DNA of 64,000 nucleotides from Fonsecaea monophora (Eukaryota > Ascomycota > Eurotiomycetes > Chaetothyriales > Herpotrichiellaceae). The translations under genes and the position numbers were made by a program. The stretch's first letter is position 1; each line of letters opens with the position of its first letter. Positions 1 to 11,945 of the stretch are shown here, one piece after another. The stretch spans positions 1-64,000 of the forward strand of contig NW_019173977.1 in the NCBI RefSeq assembly GCF_001642475.1. Direction: 5' to 3'. Below the pieces are notes generated by a model. The model worked only from the letters and a program-made list of their open reading frames with translations. It was not told the origin of the DNA and searched no databases.

Positions 1-654
1 CCCTCTAAGCGGGCTAAGACGGCGAAGGCTAAGGGCTCCTACTACTACCGCTACCTACGCCGCCTGCGGGCCGTAGGCGATGCGGCGGGGCGGGAGATCG
101 AGTGTGTTTTTATGACCGAGACGGGTCGCCGTTCCACTAACTACTCTTATTACAGTAAGGGTAAGCGCGGTAGCCGCTTAGGCTACGTGCCGGTGAGTCC
201 TATACGGTCCGCATACGTGCCGCAGGCTGACAATTTCAGATTCCTCCTTCGCTCGTTTCGCGTATAAATAGCCTGTAGGCCGCTAACCTCGCCTACGCGA
301 GGGGCGAGGATGGCGCGCCCGCCGTTACCGCCATCCAGCGCGAGGCCGACGCCATCGACGCCGAGCTCCGGCTCGTCGAGACCGACGTAGCCCGTAAGTC
401 GGCGGGTAGTCTTACTATTAGGGGCCGTATACGTTCCGCCCGCGGTTCTGGTACGGGTGCTACGGGTACTGGCGGCGGCCAGCTTAAACCCCTTTTAGCC
501 TACCTTATCGACGCCGTACGGGCCGCGGTCGACTCCTACCGGGAGGTGGTACGTACCGCACGCTTCCCGCACCCTATTCGCGTACTGACAATTTCAGAAT
601 AACTTGGAGGCTCGGGTGTAGCCCGACGAGGATTCGGGCTCCGATGCGGAGTAA
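1..654 (+). pseudogene. 3' part of an unidentified three-exon gene or element ORF, mutated
   Basis: Three in-frame exons can be read: 1-192, 240-548 and 598-654 (stop TAA at 652-654). The gene is cut by the window edge. Intron 193-239 starts GTGAGT and intron 549-597 starts GTACGT; both end in the identical CTGACAATTTCAG. All junctions are phase 0, which is strong support that this was a real spliced gene. Two in-frame TAG codons, one early in exon 2 and one in exon 3, lie where CAG (Gln) would fit, so the copy is dead or dying. The product is basic at the start (Lys/Arg/Tyr-rich), then Ala/Arg-rich with a likely helical stretch, then Gly/Thr-rich, with an acidic tail. I do not recognise the family. 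It could be a host gene caught by RIP or an accessory gene of a transposon. Confidence 0.5.
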
Positions 655-880
655 GCTCCCTACGGGTAGTTAGTCGGGTGTTAGGGAGGCATCGCCCTTA
701 AGTTACGTACGTTCCGCGTGCGCTTCGGCTTAGGCTCCCTTAGGGGAATCGGAGTTTCGTGCCGCAGTAGATTCGCCTCCGAGCGTCAGAGCGTAAGCCG
801 GCCATTCATCAGTTCGTACATGTATTTTTTACCTTACTCGTACGAGGCGTAAGAGATCCGCATACGGATCGCCATGGCCT
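655..880. other. Unassigned sequence between gene fragment and gypsy element
   Basis: GC-rich, CpG-rich and CpA-poor sequence with no coding match I can support. It lies where the 3' LTR of the minus-strand gypsy element would be expected, but no TG...CA-bounded repeat matching the LTR at 5963-6151 is visible, so that LTR seems to be missing or replaced. Confidence 0.35.
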
Positions 881-3800
881 TAGCCGTTAGAAATGACAAT
901 TTGTTCTCCACTCCTATGCTTATTCTCGACGAAATTCGTCCAGCTTCCCCCGTGCGTTCCGTAGGTACTCCTCAGGCTCCCAGCTATCGTAGGCCTCGCT
1001 AAACCCCTTCCATCGGACATAGTACTCTAGTCTTCCTTATCGTTCTCTTATAGCGAGGATTTACTCGACTTCCTATTCCTCCTCGTCGTCGATGTTAACC
1101 GGCTCGGGGGTTTCTCTCCCGGGCCGCCGGCGATACGTATACAGTAGGGATACGTAGAATATAAGGTATAGTTAACCATACTTCTTAGGTAAGTCTAACC
1201 TATAGGCATTCCTCCTAATACGTTCCAGGACTGTAAAGGGTCCGATGTTCTAATCCGTAAGCTTTCTACTTACGCGTAGTATACGGATATTCTTCGAGGA
1301 GACTATAACTTTATCCCTAATGTTAAAGAATATCTCCGTTCGCTTTTTATCGTAATGTTCAGCCATTTTTACCATCTACCGCTTAGCTATATCATACGCC
1401 TCGCCGGCTTATAGTAGGGAGTCCGCGAGCTGGTTAGCCCGGTCCCGCGCGAGCTCATTCTAAGGCGTCACTCCCTATATATTAAGATGCATATCTAGCT
1501 CGAACGTTAGTACCTAGGAGAACGGAGTCTTACTAGTAGTTACACTATAGGCTACGTTCATCGCGTACTCTACGCTTACGAGTAGCGTAGCCTAATTAGT
1601 CTACTTATAGTTCATATAGTAACGTAGGTATACTTTAAGTGTCTAGTTTATACGCTCCGTCTGACCATCGGTCTACGGATAGAAAGCGGTAGAGAATAGG
1701 CGGCGAGTCGTAAGGTAGTCACATAGGGTTCTAAACTACGTCGACGTAAATAGAGACCCCCTATCGCTAACTATTAACTTAGGCGCGCTATACTTCGCTA
1801 CTACCTTTTCTAGAACTATTTAGCCTAGGCCTTAAGCGTTAATAGTACTCGCATAGGGTATAAAGATTACCATTTTCGAGTACCTATTAACGATAACTAG
1901 TATTAAATCGTAGGCGATCCCGTTATATAACGAAGGCGGTAAGCCTACGATAAAGTCCATCGAAATATCTTACTAGGGACCCTTAGGTATGGGTAACGAT
2001 TAGAGCTTCCCGTACGGCTTCTACCTTAACACTTTCATCCGTTAACATACATTATATGTCTTGACATACTCTTATATATCGCGACGTATATGCGGCTACT
2101 AGTAGTATCGCATGAGATTCGCTACCGTCCGGTACTCGCTAAAATGCCCGCCCTACTATAGATCATTATAGTTAACCTAGAGGATTTCTCCCTAGGTTAC
2201 AGGATCATACGGGACGTATACGCAGCCCCCGCGACGCGCCAGCCCATCCTTATCGACACTCTAGGTACTAGAGAACTCGCCCTTCTTAATATGTCCATTT
2301 AGCTCCCGTTTCCACGGAGCGTCCTGGCACTATTCATTAAGTAATTGTAATTCTCTTATGCGGTCCGTAAGCGCTTCTCTACGCGTCCGTAGGTTAGCCG
2401 CCTCTTACCCGCTTAGGTTTACCCTTTCCTCCACCTTAGGAGTAGGTAGTATTATAACATTATATACACTCTCCTCAGGACCTAATCGCCTCCGAGTCTC
2501 CGCTCGGGTAAGAACGCTAACGATGACTTCGCCGCCGCGCCTTATACGACCCTTAGGCGCATCCTCTACGAGGGGCATACGTAATCGTAGTAGCTCCGTA
2601 AGAGCATTCACTACGGGTTATTCTTCCTCTACTATATAGTCAGGACGGCGGGAGAGCCCATCCGCGGGGTTATCCTTTTCGCGCCTCTACTGAATTAGGA
2701 AGTCGTATACCGCCAGGACCTCTACCTAACGTATCTACCGTCGATTCAGGACCTTAGTAGTCATAAAGCATTAAAGCGCCTCATAATCAGTGAGGACTAT
2801 CGTACTTTCCGCAGGCGATTCAAGGTAATGTCTCCATATCTTAAATGCGTACATAATCGATAGCATTTCCGCATCCCCCGTAGTGTAATTCTTCTCCGCG
2901 GGAGTCATCTTCCGCGAGTAGAACGCTACGGGGTGCCATCGCGTACGTCCCCCCTACGTCTCGTACGCTTAGGACAGTACTCCTCTAAGCGCCTGGCCTA
3001 AGGCATCCGTTTCGACCCTATTCCTTCGCTCAGGATCGAAATGCGCTAGTATAGGGGCCTCCGAGAAGCGCGCCTTCAGCGTACGGAACGCAGCGTCCGC
3101 TTCCTCGGTCCATATAAGAGTTCCAGTCTTTTTCCCTACCTTCATACCTATTAAGAGATCCGTGATGGGGGCCACTACCGCGGAATATCGATGGATAAAC
3201 CCTCGGTAGAAGTTAGCGAACCCTAGGAACACTTAGATATCTCTAAAGGTCTTAGGGACTAGCTACTCCTGTATCGCGGATACCCTACTAGGGTCTATCG
3301 ATACTCCTACGGTTCCTACGCGGAAACCTAGGAAATCTACCTCCGTAGTGAAGAATTTACACTTCGATAAGTTCGCGTATAGCCTATGCTCCTTTAGGCG
3401 TTCCAGTACGAGGTTTACATGCGCTTCATGTACGGCTTTATCCGGACTGAAAATTAAGATATCATCTATAAACGCGATATAGACCTCGTCTAAGAGACCC
3501 TTAAGAGCCTCGTTAATGTAGGCTTAGAATGATGCTAGCGCGTTCGTTAATCTAAAGGGTATAACTAGATATTCGAAGTGCCCGTATCGCGTGCGAAACG
3601 CAGTCTTCCAGCGGTCTTCTTCCGCTATAGGTATACGATGATAAGCGTCCTTTAGGTCTAGCTTCGTATATACCCTAGCCCCGACGAGTCGATCCAGGAT
3701 CTTAGGGATGAGAGGTAAGGGGTATCGATTCTTTTTAGTTACTCGGTTTAACCTACGATAATCGACGTAGAGTCGTAGGCTACTATCCTTCTTAGGTACG

Positions 3801-5898
3801 AATAGGATTAGAGCGCCTGCCCCGGACTCGCTAGGCTGAATCCATCCTCGACTCATTACGGTCTCGATGTATTCGCGCAGGACTCGCAGTTCTTTCGCGC
3901 TTAAAGGGTATATAGGTCCGTAGGGCGCTGTCTGCCCCTCTTCAAGTGGAATGAAGTGCCTTACCTTCGTCCGAGAAGGAGCTGGGTCTTCGTCTGGGTC
4001 TCCGAATACCGTAGCGAACTTCGTAAACTACGGCGGTAACTAGGGCTCTTATGTAAGTCCCGTAAGCGTAACGGTTACGCCTCTTTACCCCTCTAAGGGG
4101 GCTAGCTATACCTAGAGGAGGCTAATAGTAGTATCCTTCGCCTCCTTTAAGAGTCTCTTAACGCCTACCATTAACACCTACGGTTCGGGTACGTCTCGAT
4201 AGTACTACGTACTCGATTCCCAGTTAATGTCTAGGTTAACCTCCTTTAGCCAGTCATAGCCTAGGATAAGGTTATACTCTACGAGCTTAACCGCTAGGTA
4301 TCGGTGTTTCTTCATCTTAACTGTTCTAAGGGCGTCCTTAACCTAGGTATTAACCTAGTGCTCACCATAAACTTCCAGCGGTTATCCGCCTATGGTTCGT
4401 ACGCTTCTCTCTGCCCTTTCGCTAGGTAGACGCTACTCTACCGCCCGGAGGTGGGATATGAAACTCTTCTCCGCCCCGCTGTCGAGTAGCGCGCGGGCCT
4501 TCTAAGCTCCTATAGGGGTATAGATTTCTACCTCCATAACTAGTACTTAGTCATTTCCCCAGCCTAGTTCCTAGGACTTTAAGAATTTCGCCGGATCTAG
4601 ACCTAGCGCCGCTACGGCGCCTAGTAGGCTAGGTCCTATTTTTTTAGCTTTTTCTTATCCTCATTCTTCCCTACGTCGCCCGTACGCTTCGCCTACGCTG
4701 CGGCGGCGGTCGCAGGTTTAGGGCGTAGACAATCCTTTTCCTTATGTCCTCGCTGGCCGTAGGCGTAGCACTCCCCGCTAAAGGTATTAGGTACGGCTCC
4801 TACCTAATACTTCGCCTTTTTCATGAGGGGAGACGGTTCTCGGTCGCGCTTCGCCTACGGTTCCTAAGCTGATCGCCGAGGGGTCTAGCGCGTTATCGAC
4901 TAGGCTTACCCACCTAAACTAGTAGGCGTAGAGCGCGCTAACCGCGTACGCTCCGCTTACCTTTCCTTTAAGACTACTATTTCGAGCCTCTATACCGAGG
5001 CGAGGACCTAGGCTCGCGACGTAATAGTCTTAAGGTCCCGCCGAACTACGTCTCGCAGGCGGGGCGCTAGAGCGTAGAATAGTGCCTAGCCCTTTCTCTC
5101 GTCCTCGGTGAGAGGGCCGACTTCATCCTCTAATAGTATCATTTCATGCACTAGGTCTCTAACCGATTGTAATGCGGCCTACTTAAGGGTTCCCAGCTTT
5201 TCGAGTGCTTCTCCCTTACGGACGTCGGCGTCTTCGATTATATCCTTATACTACGAGATAAAGAGGTCCCATATCAGCGGGATGGGGTTTCCTTCCCGCC
5301 GGTCTCGTCGCTATTCGTTAAGGGCGCGGCCCTCGAGATAATTAACTGCGGTCCGGATGCGCTGCGGCCAGTCCGGGACTACGTCGCTCGCTAGCGACTC
5401 GAAGATCGTCTACCAGCCACTATCGAAGGCGTGAAGTTGCTGCATAGACTTACTCGCAAAGAGTTTAAGCTTAACTATACGTATTACTCTTTATAGTTCG
5501 TCGCGATCTTTATCTAGGGACGAATTACGGTGGGGTCGCTTACGAGTCGGTAGCGAGGTGCCTTCTACCTCCGCGTATACCGTAGGAGTTTCTCCTGCGA
5601 CCTCTACTTCCATCGCTTCGATCTCGAGCCTTAATCTTTACCTCTTAAGGGTATCTACTAGTAGGGCTCTTTTCCGGAGGAGCGCCTATAGCTCTAAGTC
5701 CGCCTCGGGGTTTATATCTGACTCTTCTACTGCGGGTGTTACGCGACCCGGCTGCGATTCGCGGTCGTCGTCTGTATCCCCTTCTTCGTCGGGGGTAGGG
5801 TCGTTTTACATTGTAGGTTCCGTTGAGCTCCCCGTAGTAGGTTATGACGGTCCTCCCTCTATATAAGGCTCCTAGCGGGTCGCCCTCTTAGGCGCCAT
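881..5898 (-). mobile_element. Ty3/gypsy retrotransposon with chromodomain, RIP-degraded
   Basis: On the minus strand the order is gag from a likely ATG at 5898, then protease region, reverse transcriptase (about 3860-3240), RNase H (about 3230-2600), integrase (about 2350-1500) and a C-terminal chromodomain near 1060-900. The order places it in the Metaviridae/chromovirus group. The frame is interrupted many times, mostly by TAG, at places where Gln (CAG) or Trp (TGG) would be expected. An example is the TAG at 3524-3526, just after the RT segment reading LTNALASF. It cannot encode a working polyprotein. The 5' LTR is at 5963-6151 and no 3' LTR is seen in the window. Confidence 0.85.
2969..3856 (-). 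pseudogene. Reverse transcriptase / RNase H region of gypsy element 1
   Basis: Two open stretches (3856-3524 and 3232-2969) carry the classic gypsy RT order. The first has LYVDYRRLN, then KLDLKDAYHRI (RT motif A region), then the GHFEYLVIPFRLTNA block (motif B). Between the two, the frame with stops reads through an IDDILIF-like catalytic motif. The second has FLGFANFYRGFI, the conserved RT thumb-to-RNase H connection, and PILAHFDPE at the RNase H start. The TAG at 3524-3526 replaces a Gln expected in this block. This is a clear but dead RT. Confidence 0.85.
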
Positions 5899-5962
5899 CG
5901 TACCGCGTGCGACGCGCCGGGACGTCGCTCCCTCCGACCGATCTTGAGGGATGCTTTAAGAA

Positions 5963-6151
5963 TGTCAGGAACGGCCTATGGAGATAGGCAGAGGGTAGCG
6001 ATGGGTACAGGTAGGTATAGGTATTCCTTAATAGTATATCTTAACTGAAACTTAAAGCATGAGGGAAGGAAGCTTCCCTCAGGCGGTGAGCATGCGGTAC
6101 TCAAATAATAAGGGGCTGTCACGTGTGGGTTATGCTTGGCGGTTCGTGACA
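5963..6151 (-). repeat. LTR of gypsy element 1
   Basis: A 189-bp unit with terminal inverted ends TGTCA/TGACA. Read on the minus strand it starts TGTCACGAACC and ends just upstream of the gag start at 5898. The position and the TG...CA ends fit the 5' LTR of the minus-strand element. It keeps more CpA/TpG than the pol region. No second copy is visible in the window to confirm the boundaries, and no target-site duplication is evident. Confidence 0.55.
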
Positions 6152-6239
6152 CGACCAGCGGGGAAGCGTGATGTTATACTGCGAGAAGTAGGCTATTAGC
6201 TTAGGCTAAAAGGGACTTAAGAAAAGCAGGTCAAAAGCA

Positions 6240-6876
6240 TGCTTACAGCTTGAGCCAGTACCGCGGTTAAAGTACGTAAAGCTTCAACAATCTATTAACC
6301 TATAAGGTTAGTAATGCCTACGTTAGCACCACTGCCTATAGCGGCGCTGGGCTTAGAGGGTATCGAGACACTAAAGCCCTTAGAGGCCTTAGTCACCTCC
6401 TTCTTATAGCTAGTGAACGCCTTACCGAGCTCAGCAGCCTTCTTACGGATCTAGTTTACTACGCAGGGGATCAGCAGGGTCTAAGTAGGCTAGCAGCTGG
6501 GGAAAATAGGGAGAACATACTGGAGAGAGCAGGCTCTTCGCCCTCTTTAACAGGGATGGCAGCGGCGCACACCTTATCGACAGCAGACTAAAAACGGGAG
6601 GGGACCGGGACGCAAGGGTGGTTACCTTTAGTGCAACGGGAGCATTTACTAGTGCCAGCGGGCACCTCACACCCATCACCGACAACGTCGGTAGGGTCGT
6701 TCTTAGGGTTAGCCCTGTATAGAAGTCAGTAACGGGACATGCTTCAAGTACGCCGCAAGCGGTAGAGGAGCATGCTTACAGGGCTCGGACACAACGCTAA
6801 CACTATGGAAACTCGCGCTCATGGCGCACACCCTTAAAAGGGGTAGGAGTTTTAGGGAGAGACCGACGAGGAGCCA
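6240..6876 (-). pseudogene. Cys-rich accessory ORF of a retroelement, frameshifted
   Basis: On the minus strand an ATG at 6876 starts a Pro/Arg/Lys-rich N-terminus that soon meets stops. In a shifted frame the segment 6644-6612 encodes CSRCTKGNHPC, a C-x2-C-x6-C knuckle. An Ala/Pro-rich stretch follows. The same spacing is present in the fragment at 12252-12731. Small proteins with such knuckles accompany many fungal gypsy-type elements and their role is not established. Because the reading frame changes, no full product can be made. It sits outside the LTR at 5963-6151, so it probably belongs to another, nested or older element. Confidence 0.45.
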
Positions 6877-7326
6877 TTACAACAAGATTGAGTCAAGAGA
6901 ATTATTTGATTTAGGAACGAGTTAAGCAGGCGACTATCACGCATGAAGCAATGGTAAAGAGATCGAAAGGAAAGGAAAGGAAGGCCTCAACAGAAATCGG
7001 AGACGCAGATATATACAGGACCAGAAACCACCTACCTATTAGGCACAATGCGATTGTGCCATGAATGGGAAAAGGAACTGAATGGGCTGAATAGGCTGAA
7101 TGGCAACAGAATGAATGCATTAAGCGATTAATGCACGAGAACGAAATGCTGAGAGCATAATTAAGTTAAATCGAAGGCATTCATTCAACGCAACAATAGC
7201 AAATTATACTATTATTGCCCAAATGCGGATAGTTCCACATTAGGACTAGCGCTAAGTTAACAAGGCTGCGTAAGGCTACCGTGTGCTCGGCTACCTTACC
7301 AGTTCGAGGGCGAACTGCCTAGGGGA
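6877..7326. other. Non-coding stretch between retroelement remnants
   Basis: No coding match seen. This interval keeps CpA and TpG at visibly higher density than the flanking pol regions. It contains a perfect hairpin, GGCACAAT / ATTGTGCC with a 3-nt loop, at 7042-7060. It may be untranslated sequence of a retroelement. Confidence 0.35.
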
Positions 7327-7481
7327 AAAGGGCAACTGTCACGAACACCCACGTGACACTAGACACTCAGCTCAGGCCACTAACTAAGGAGTTAGGCCAC
7401 CAGCCAAGTAGCTGGCTTACCGCATGTACATAGTAAGAGGGGTCGCATCTGTCAACCTTGAAGCCTCTTCAAGCGTTGACA
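7327..7481 (+). repeat. Probable 5' LTR of gypsy element 2
   Basis: It starts TGTCACGAACACCC and can be closed at TTGACA (7476-7481). The first ten bases match the start of the LTR at 5963-6151 read on the opposite strand, so the two elements have related LTRs and lie head to head. The right boundary is uncertain and could extend to about 7580. At the other end of element 2, TGTCAC recurs at 12125-12130 directly after a purine-rich tract, then the sequence diverges, as expected for a truncated 3' LTR. Confidence 0.5.
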
Positions 7482-9434
7482 TCTCTATCTATAGACTAGT
7501 TATCTATCAATACCGATCCCATAGTACACACGTTCACCCTCCAGTTAGCTAACTAGTCTGATACTAATCGTACCACCATCGTAATAAAGCCTTAATATGA
7601 TGACATCGGAGATTAAGGAGAAGCCGAGGGAAAGACACGCCTCCTTAGTATATGTCTATTAAAGCTGTAAGGAATGTAAGATGATCGCGTATATCAGAGC
7701 CGCGAGCACAAAAATAGGGAACTAAGCTGAAGCTGAGGATTCTACAACGGGGTGCCGACTGAATTACAGTTTATGTAACGATTACAGGGATGGAAGGTTC
7801 ACCATCGAGGAACCCGAAGAAAGACTAACTATACATGACGACGTCTATCACCGATAATACATCATAATGGACGCCGACGATGCCGAAGTTATTATCGCTA
7901 TAAACTATTAGATAACGGGAGAGTGTAAGGGAGGATGTATATATAACGGAGAATACGATTACGTTATATACAGCCCCTTCGGACTACCTTAAACGACGAT
8001 TAGAAAAATCAACCTAACGTAGTGCTGGGATCGAGAGTGTCCCGAGAGAGAAGATACCTACGTATACTAACTAATACAGCTAGACACCATTAAGATCAGG
8101 CTTACGGAAGGGAGGATGAAAAAGATCGCTAAAGTACGGGTACGATAAGAAGCACTGTAGAGATAAAGGGGAGTAATCGAGGAACTAGTCCCGACGAAAG
8201 CCGGACCACTACGTAGAATAAGGGTTATCGACGAGCGAGAAGACCCGGATCATTACTGTAGAAGGCTCCACTACTATGATAAGGAGTGCGAAGAAAAAGA
8301 AAATATACATCTACACTACTATAATGTCGACCTAAAGGACCTAGGTATACCGATACTAAGGGAGGTGTATATAATACTAATATAAGAAGGAAAGGTAATC
8401 TATGAAGAATAAGAATGCCCTTAGAAAAATGAAATGTACTTACATTACTAATAAAGAGAGATCTACATAATGTTTATCAGTAGCGACGAAGGAGACGGCT
8501 ACCTAAACTAGCAGTACATTATCGAAAACATTATAGATAGTAGAATTAACGAAGACTTTATTATAAAAGAATTCACATGCCTAGATCCGGATAATTATTT
8601 AACGGAAGAGGAGCACTAGTACGCCTATAATGTAGACCTAGACTTTAACATTATCCCGATTATAGAAGTAGACGTTTTTAACGCTATAGAAGAATGCCGA
8701 TAAGAGATATATTAATGGATTTACGAGAGATATATACATTAGCTAAAAAACTTATAAGTGACGACCTAAAGAGGCGGGGAAGTTATAATAATAATTAAAG
8801 GATTAGAAAGCCTCTAGAGTTAAGAGAGATGACTACACTAGGGAATAACTATATAACCCTCACGGCGAGTCTTATAGGGATCTAAGTATAAGTTATGATC
8901 GACTTAGGAGTTAATTAAAGTTATGTAAGTACGGACATAGCTGAAAGAGTAAGAAACTACGAAGTACGGAAAACGCTTCCATACCCATTAAGGATGGCGG
9001 ACGGACGACTGTCATAATAGATCACTACGGAATTAAAAGAAATCCCATTAATAATCGAATAACATCGAGAAAGAATCACTTTAGACATTACATCGATTCT
9101 AAGGTACGACGTGATCTTAGGGATGGACTAGCTTTAAAGACATAACCTAATAATTAACTAGAGGACGAAGATAATAACATTTACGGAGAGTAGTATCGTT
9201 AAAAGGGAGGACCGATCATCCTTAAAGGCCCTAAAAAGAATAGTTTTAGTGCGACCGATGGAGAGAACACTAGCTAGCACTATTATAGAAGAGCTCCTAA
9301 CGGAATATAAAGACTTTAAGATCCTCACTAAAGAAAGATAAGGCGAGGTAGCCTTACCGAAACATTAACTATAGGACTACGAAATCCCATTCGAAGAAGG
9401 AAAAACACTAATACATTATAGAGGACTAATCCCG

Positions 9435-10480
9435 ATGTCTAAAAAAGAGGAAGACTTTCTCAAAGATTATATCGAGAAGCATCTAGTTAAGAAGTTCATA
9501 CGACCGTTAGAGTCGCTAATATCATACGGAGTTATCTTCGTAAATAAAAAGGACGGAGGACTACGACCTTATATAGATTATAGAAAACTTAATGTAATCA
9601 CTAAGAAGAACCGCTATCTAATACTAAGAATCGACGAACTATAGGATCGATTACTCGGAGTAAAATAGTTTACGGTAATTAATGTTAGAGACGCCTACTA
9701 CCGTATACGAATAAAGGAAGGGGAAGAATGGAAAACAGCGTTTAGGACTAGATGGGGATTATTCGAGTATTAGGTAATGCCCTTCGGACTGACTAACGTC
9801 CCTACTACATTCTAGGCACTTATTAACGATACATTGAGAGAATACTTAGACGAATTTATTATCGCGTACCTCGACGATATCCTCATTTTCTCCAAAACGA
9901 AAGAAGAATATATATAATATATACGAAAGGTGTTATAAAAACTTAAGGAAAAGGATTTACTTATTAAGTTAAGTAAATGCTAATTCTATGTATATATAAT
10001 AGCTTTTCTAGGCTACATCGTATTAACGGAGGGACTTACGCTAAATCCTAACAAGGTTAAAGCTATCGATGAATGGCCGACGCTAAAGAACGTTAAGGAA
10101 GTATAAATGTTCCTAGAACTTATCAACTACTATAGGAGGTTCATCGAAGGATTTTCAAAAATCACGATACCCCTAACGAACTTAATAAGGAAAGAATAAG
10201 AATTTAAATGGGACGAAAAATGTAAAATAGCCTTTAAAGAGCTTAAGGAACGGATGACCTCCGCTCCTATTCTTACGCTCTTCGACCCAGAAAAAGAAGT
10301 AATCCTCGAAACGGATGTATCGGATGAAGCTATAGGGGCCTGCCTCACGTAGAAGGACGACTAAGGCCGATTACGACCTATAGCCTACTACTCGAGACGA
10401 ATGACCTAACCGGAGTTAAACTACGACATTTATGATAAAGAGCTACTAGCGATCGTCGAAGTACTTCGCTAGTAGAGAGT
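9435..10480 (+). pseudogene. Reverse transcriptase and RNase H of gypsy element 2
   Basis: The RT begins with an open segment (9435-9644) ending in the KKDGGLRPYIDYRKLN and TKKNRY blocks. It continues through several stops to an RDAYYRI block, VMPFGLTN and an AYLDDILIF catalytic motif near 9868-9894. LINYYRRFIEGFSKI marks the connection, and PILTLFDPEKEVILETD with a later RPIAYYSRR is the RNase H start. Stops interrupt positions where Gln or Trp is usual. No frame is long enough for function. Confidence 0.85.
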
Positions 10481-10859
10481 CTACCTAGAAGGAGGTAAGT
10501 ATCTAGTGTAGATATATATAGACCATAAGAACCTTATATACTAGATAACTACTAAGGAACTTAACAGACGACAAGTTCGCTAGGCGGAAACACTCGCACG
10601 ATACGACTTTAGAATACATCATGTTAAAGGAACGGAAAACGGTAGAGTAGACGCACTAAGTCGCCGACCTAACTACATGGGAATAGTCTAACCGGAGCCG
10701 GATACCCTACTTAGGAGTAATGGAGACTTACTACAGTACGGAGGGAATATAACGCTCGTAGTTATGGACATTAAGCTTATAGACGAATAAAAATAAGACG
10801 TGCTGAGAGAGAGGTACGATAGTTAAGTTATAGGACACCCTAGAATCGTAAAAATACTT

Positions 10860-11945
10860 GAACTCGTAACGAGAGACTTCCACTGGAAAGGACTTAGAAG
10901 AGATGTCGAAGAATATGTTAATAAGTGCGATACCTATAAGAAAGCGAAGAAAGAAAGGTATAAGCTATACGGACTTCTAATGACACTACAGACACTAGAA
11001 AAACCGTGGAGTTTAATTACGGTCGACTTTATCATAAAACTACCGGTATCCCGAGAGCCTCTTACGGGTAAGGAATACGACAGTATAATGGTAGTAGTCG
11101 ATAGACTAACGAAATACGCCTATATAATACCATTTATAGAAAAGGCTACGGCGAAAGAGTTTACATATTTATTCATACGAACGATATTTACGGAACACGG
11201 AATACTAGAAGAAGTCATTTCGGATAGGGATAAACTCTTTACATCGCAGTTTTAGTAATCGTTGAACGACTAACTCGGAATAAAGCTAAAACTGTTAATA
11301 GCTTACCATCTATAAACGGACGGATAGATAGAAAGGACGAACTAAACATTAGAATAATATCTACGATGCTACGTTAATTATAAATAAAATAACTAGGTAT
11401 AGCTATTACTAACAGTATAAATGGCTTTTAATAACAGTACAGCCATCATAGGGATCTCATTATATTTCGTAAATTACGGATACTACCCCGATATATTCAG
11501 AAAACTAGAAGAAAGGAAAAAGGTATCAGAGGAAGCTAGAATATAGTTAAAAAAGATGAAATAACTACATGAAATGATGAAAAAGGAACTACAGAAAATC
11601 GCAGAAAAAACAATAAAAAGAGAAAATAAGAAAAGATCTAAGGGACTAGACCTTAAAGAGGGGGGGATGGTCTATATACGACGAAAAAACATCAGAATAA
11701 AAAGACTAAGCGATAAACTGGATCATACTAAGATCGGACTATATCGCATTAAACGAAAGCTAGGACTAGTGACTTTTAAACTAGATCTACCTAAAACGTT
11801 AGAGATTCACCCTATTTTCCATAAATCATTACTGGAACTATATCACAACCTAAACGCTAAACTAGGACCCGTAGACATTAATCGGGAAACCGGTGAACTA
11901 TTATATGAAATAGAAGAACTTATAGACTTCTATCCGGTAGATTAA
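10860..11945 (+). pseudogene. Integrase of gypsy element 2, with start of chromodomain
   Basis: A zinc-binding region near 10870-10950 is followed by an open core segment (10980-11255) with PWSLITVDFIIKLP and the DRLTKYAYIIPF stretch, typical of the integrase catalytic core, and then ISDRDKLFTS. A second open segment (11574-11945) has the C-terminal LDLPKTLEIHPIFHKSLL block that precedes gypsy chromodomains. Tandem stop codons end the core at 11255. The gene is dead. Confidence 0.8.

Noticed and set aside
7042..7060. Hairpin GGCACAAT/ATTGTGCC as a terminator or operator
   Set aside because: Fungal genes do not use such terminators and no gene ends there; recorded only as a structure.
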